Of a DNA stretch of 64,000 nucleotides, positions 62,495 through 64,000 are shown one piece after another. Every line of letters begins with the position of its first letter. Within the stretch, counting starts at the first letter, position 1. The stretch spans positions 4,839,190 to 4,903,189 of the forward strand of contig CM055196.1 in the NCBI GenBank assembly GCA_029224185.1. The letters run 5' to 3'. The position numbers and the translations under genes were made by a program. This DNA is from Karalla daura (Eukaryota; Chordata; Actinopteri; Chaetodontiformes; Leiognathidae). A model generated the notes under the pieces. The model saw nothing but the letters and a program-made list of their open reading frames with translations, was not told where the DNA came from and searched no databases.

Positions 62495-64000
62495 TCACTC
62501 GCTCGAGGTCGGGATCTCGGCCGAAACGACAGGTCCGGGGTGGTCGTTTTTTTCACTTTCGGCGAGCTTTAATATCTCAGCTCCAGGATGAAATCCGGCA
62601 TCGGGATTGCTTTTTCCAGTGAGCGTGGGCCACCCCGGAGGCGGCTCACACCCCAAACACTGGGTTTGGGCTCGCTCGCTCGGGGTCGGGATCTCGGCCG
62701 AAACGACAGGTCCGGGGTGGTCGTTTTTTTCACTTTCAGCGAGCTTTAATATCTCAGCTCCAGGATGAAATCCGGCATGGGGATTGCTTTTTCCAGTGAG
62801 CGTGGGCCACCCCGGAGGCGGCTCACACCCCAAAACGTGGGTTTGGGCTCGCTCGCTCGGGGTCGGGATCTCGGCCGAAACGACAGGTCCGGGGTGGTCG
62901 TTTTTTTCACTTTCGGCGAGCTTTAATATCTCAGCTCCAGGATGAAATCCGGCATGGGGATTGCTTTTTCCAGTGAGCGTGGGCCACCCCGGAGGCGGCT
63001 CACACCCCAAAACGTGGGTTTGGGCTCGCTCGCTCGGGGTCGGGATCTCGGCCGAAACGACAGGTCCGGGGTGGTCGTTTTTTTCACTTTCGGCGAGCTT
63101 TAATATCTCAGCTCCAGGATGAAATCCGGCATCGGGATTGCTTTTTCCAGTGAGCGTGGGCCACCCCGGAGGCGGCTCACACCCCAAACAGTGGGTTTGG
63201 GCTCGCTCGCTCGGGGTCGGGATCTCGGCCGAAACGACAGGTCCGGGGTGGTCGTTTTTTTCACTTTCGGCGAGCTTTAATATCTCAGCTCCAGGATGAA
63301 ATCCGGCATCGGGATTGCTTTTTCCAGTGAGCGTGGGCCACCCCGGAGGCGGCTCACACCCCAAACACTGGGTTTGGGCTCGCTCGCTCGGGGTCGGGAT
63401 CTCGGCCGAAACGACAGGTCCGGCGTGGTCGTTTTTTTCACTTTCAGCGAGCTTTAATATCTCAGCTCCAGGATGAAATCCGGCATGGGGATTGCTTTTT
63501 CCAGTGAGCGTGGGCCACCCCGGAGGCGGCTCACACCCCAAAACGTGGGTTTGGGCTCGCTCGCTCGGGGTCGGGATCTCGGCCGAAACGACAGGTCCGG
63601 GGTGGTCGTTTTTTTTCACTTTCGGCGAGCTTTAATATCTCAGCTCCAGGATGAAATCCGGCATGGGGATTGCTTTTTCCAGTGAGCGTGGGCCACCCCG
63701 GAGGCGGCTCTCACCCCAAAACGTGGGTTTGGGCTCGCTCGCTCGGGGTCGGGATCTCGGCCGAAACGACAGGTCCGGGGTGGTCGTTTTTTTCACTTTC
63801 GGCGAGCTTTAATATCTCAGCTCCAGGATGAAATCCGGCATGGGGATTGCTTTTTCCAGTGAGCGTGGGCCACCCCGGAGGCGGCTCACACCCCAAAACG
63901 TGGGTTTGGGCTCGCTCGCTCGGGGTCGGGATCTCGGCCGAAACGACAGGTCCGGGGTGGTCGTTTTTTTCACTTTCAGCGAGCTTTAATATCTCAGCTC

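Larger units (their letters stand above)
17820..64000. repeat. 177-bp satellite array, about 261 tandem monomers, open at the right edge
   Basis: Head-to-tail copies of one monomer start at 17820/17821 (GGGATTGCTTTTTCCAG) and repeat at 17998, 18175 and so on to the window end without interruption. The monomer has about 17 CpG sites, a T7 tract, three CTCG copies and a CTTTAATATCTCAGCTCCAG block. Copies are mostly over 95% identical. The main variable positions are a dinucleotide block after ACACCCCAA (variants AACG, ACGG, ACAG, CCAG, ACAC and ATGG), C/G in GGCAT(C/G)GGG, and G/A in GGC(G/A)TCGGG. From 28133 to 61409 marker spacing equals exactly 188 monomers, so there is no net indel over 33 kb. 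One-base indels occur mainly left of 25.7 kb and once near 63.6 kb. I do not recognise the satellite family. Length is in the centromeric range, but the high CpG content is unusual for that and no CENP-B box was found. Confidence 0.98.

Noticed and set aside
17820..64000. CRISPR array
   Set aside because: There are no unique spacers: the whole 177 bp is repeated, the context is a vertebrate genome, and no cas genes are present.
17820..64000. CENP-B box in the monomer
   Set aside because: The closest match, TTCGGCCGAGATCCC on the minus strand, fits the TTCG-N4-A-N2 half but ends TCCC and not CGGG. Centromere identity is therefore not supported by this motif.

Overview
The window is vertebrate nuclear DNA, almost certainly from a ray-finned fish. 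Its genes are split by short GT-AG introns, the left end keeps the gene order RSPRY1 - ARL2BP - PLLP known from human chromosome 16q13, and the accessory DNA (CA/TG/TATC microsatellites, a hAT-type miniature transposon, palindromic interspersed repeats) is typical of teleosts. There are no bacterial features.

Positions 1-10857 are a compact conserved block. The last eight coding exons of rspry1 (RING/SPRY ubiquitin ligase) run from 28 to 1811 on the plus strand and enter from outside the window. Complete arl2bp (seven coding exons, 175 residues) lies at 4099-5935 on the plus strand. Complete pllp (plasmolipin, four exons, 179 residues) lies at 10857-7606 on the minus strand and converges tail to tail with arl2bp. 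These genes share a neighbourhood, not a pathway.

Positions 10858-17820 are repeat-rich. They hold microsatellites, a 1.1-kb element with inverted ends (11891-13014), an unclassified 1.4-kb repeat with palindromic ends (14251-15690) and a 201-bp hAT-like MITE with a perfect 8-bp target duplication (16849-17049). They also hold a small two-exon candidate gene (16143-17601) that encodes an acidic 12-residue repeat and that I cannot name.

Positions 17820-64000, 72% of the window, are one uninterrupted satellite array of a 177-bp GC- and CpG-rich monomer, about 261 copies, running off the right edge. Diagnostic single-base variants recur at exact multiples of 177 bp. They reveal higher-order blocks (10, 11, 12 and 35 monomers), a 6195-bp internal duplication, at least one mappable unequal-crossover junction and single-monomer losses. 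Because 177 = 3 x 59, one minus-strand frame stays open for long stretches. The resulting giant ORFs (up to 2067 codons) are a by-product of monomer length and not genes, since two nonsense variants recur in about 43 monomers. The array begins abruptly about 220 bp after the stop codon of the small acidic-repeat gene, which makes this edge the most unusual part of the window.
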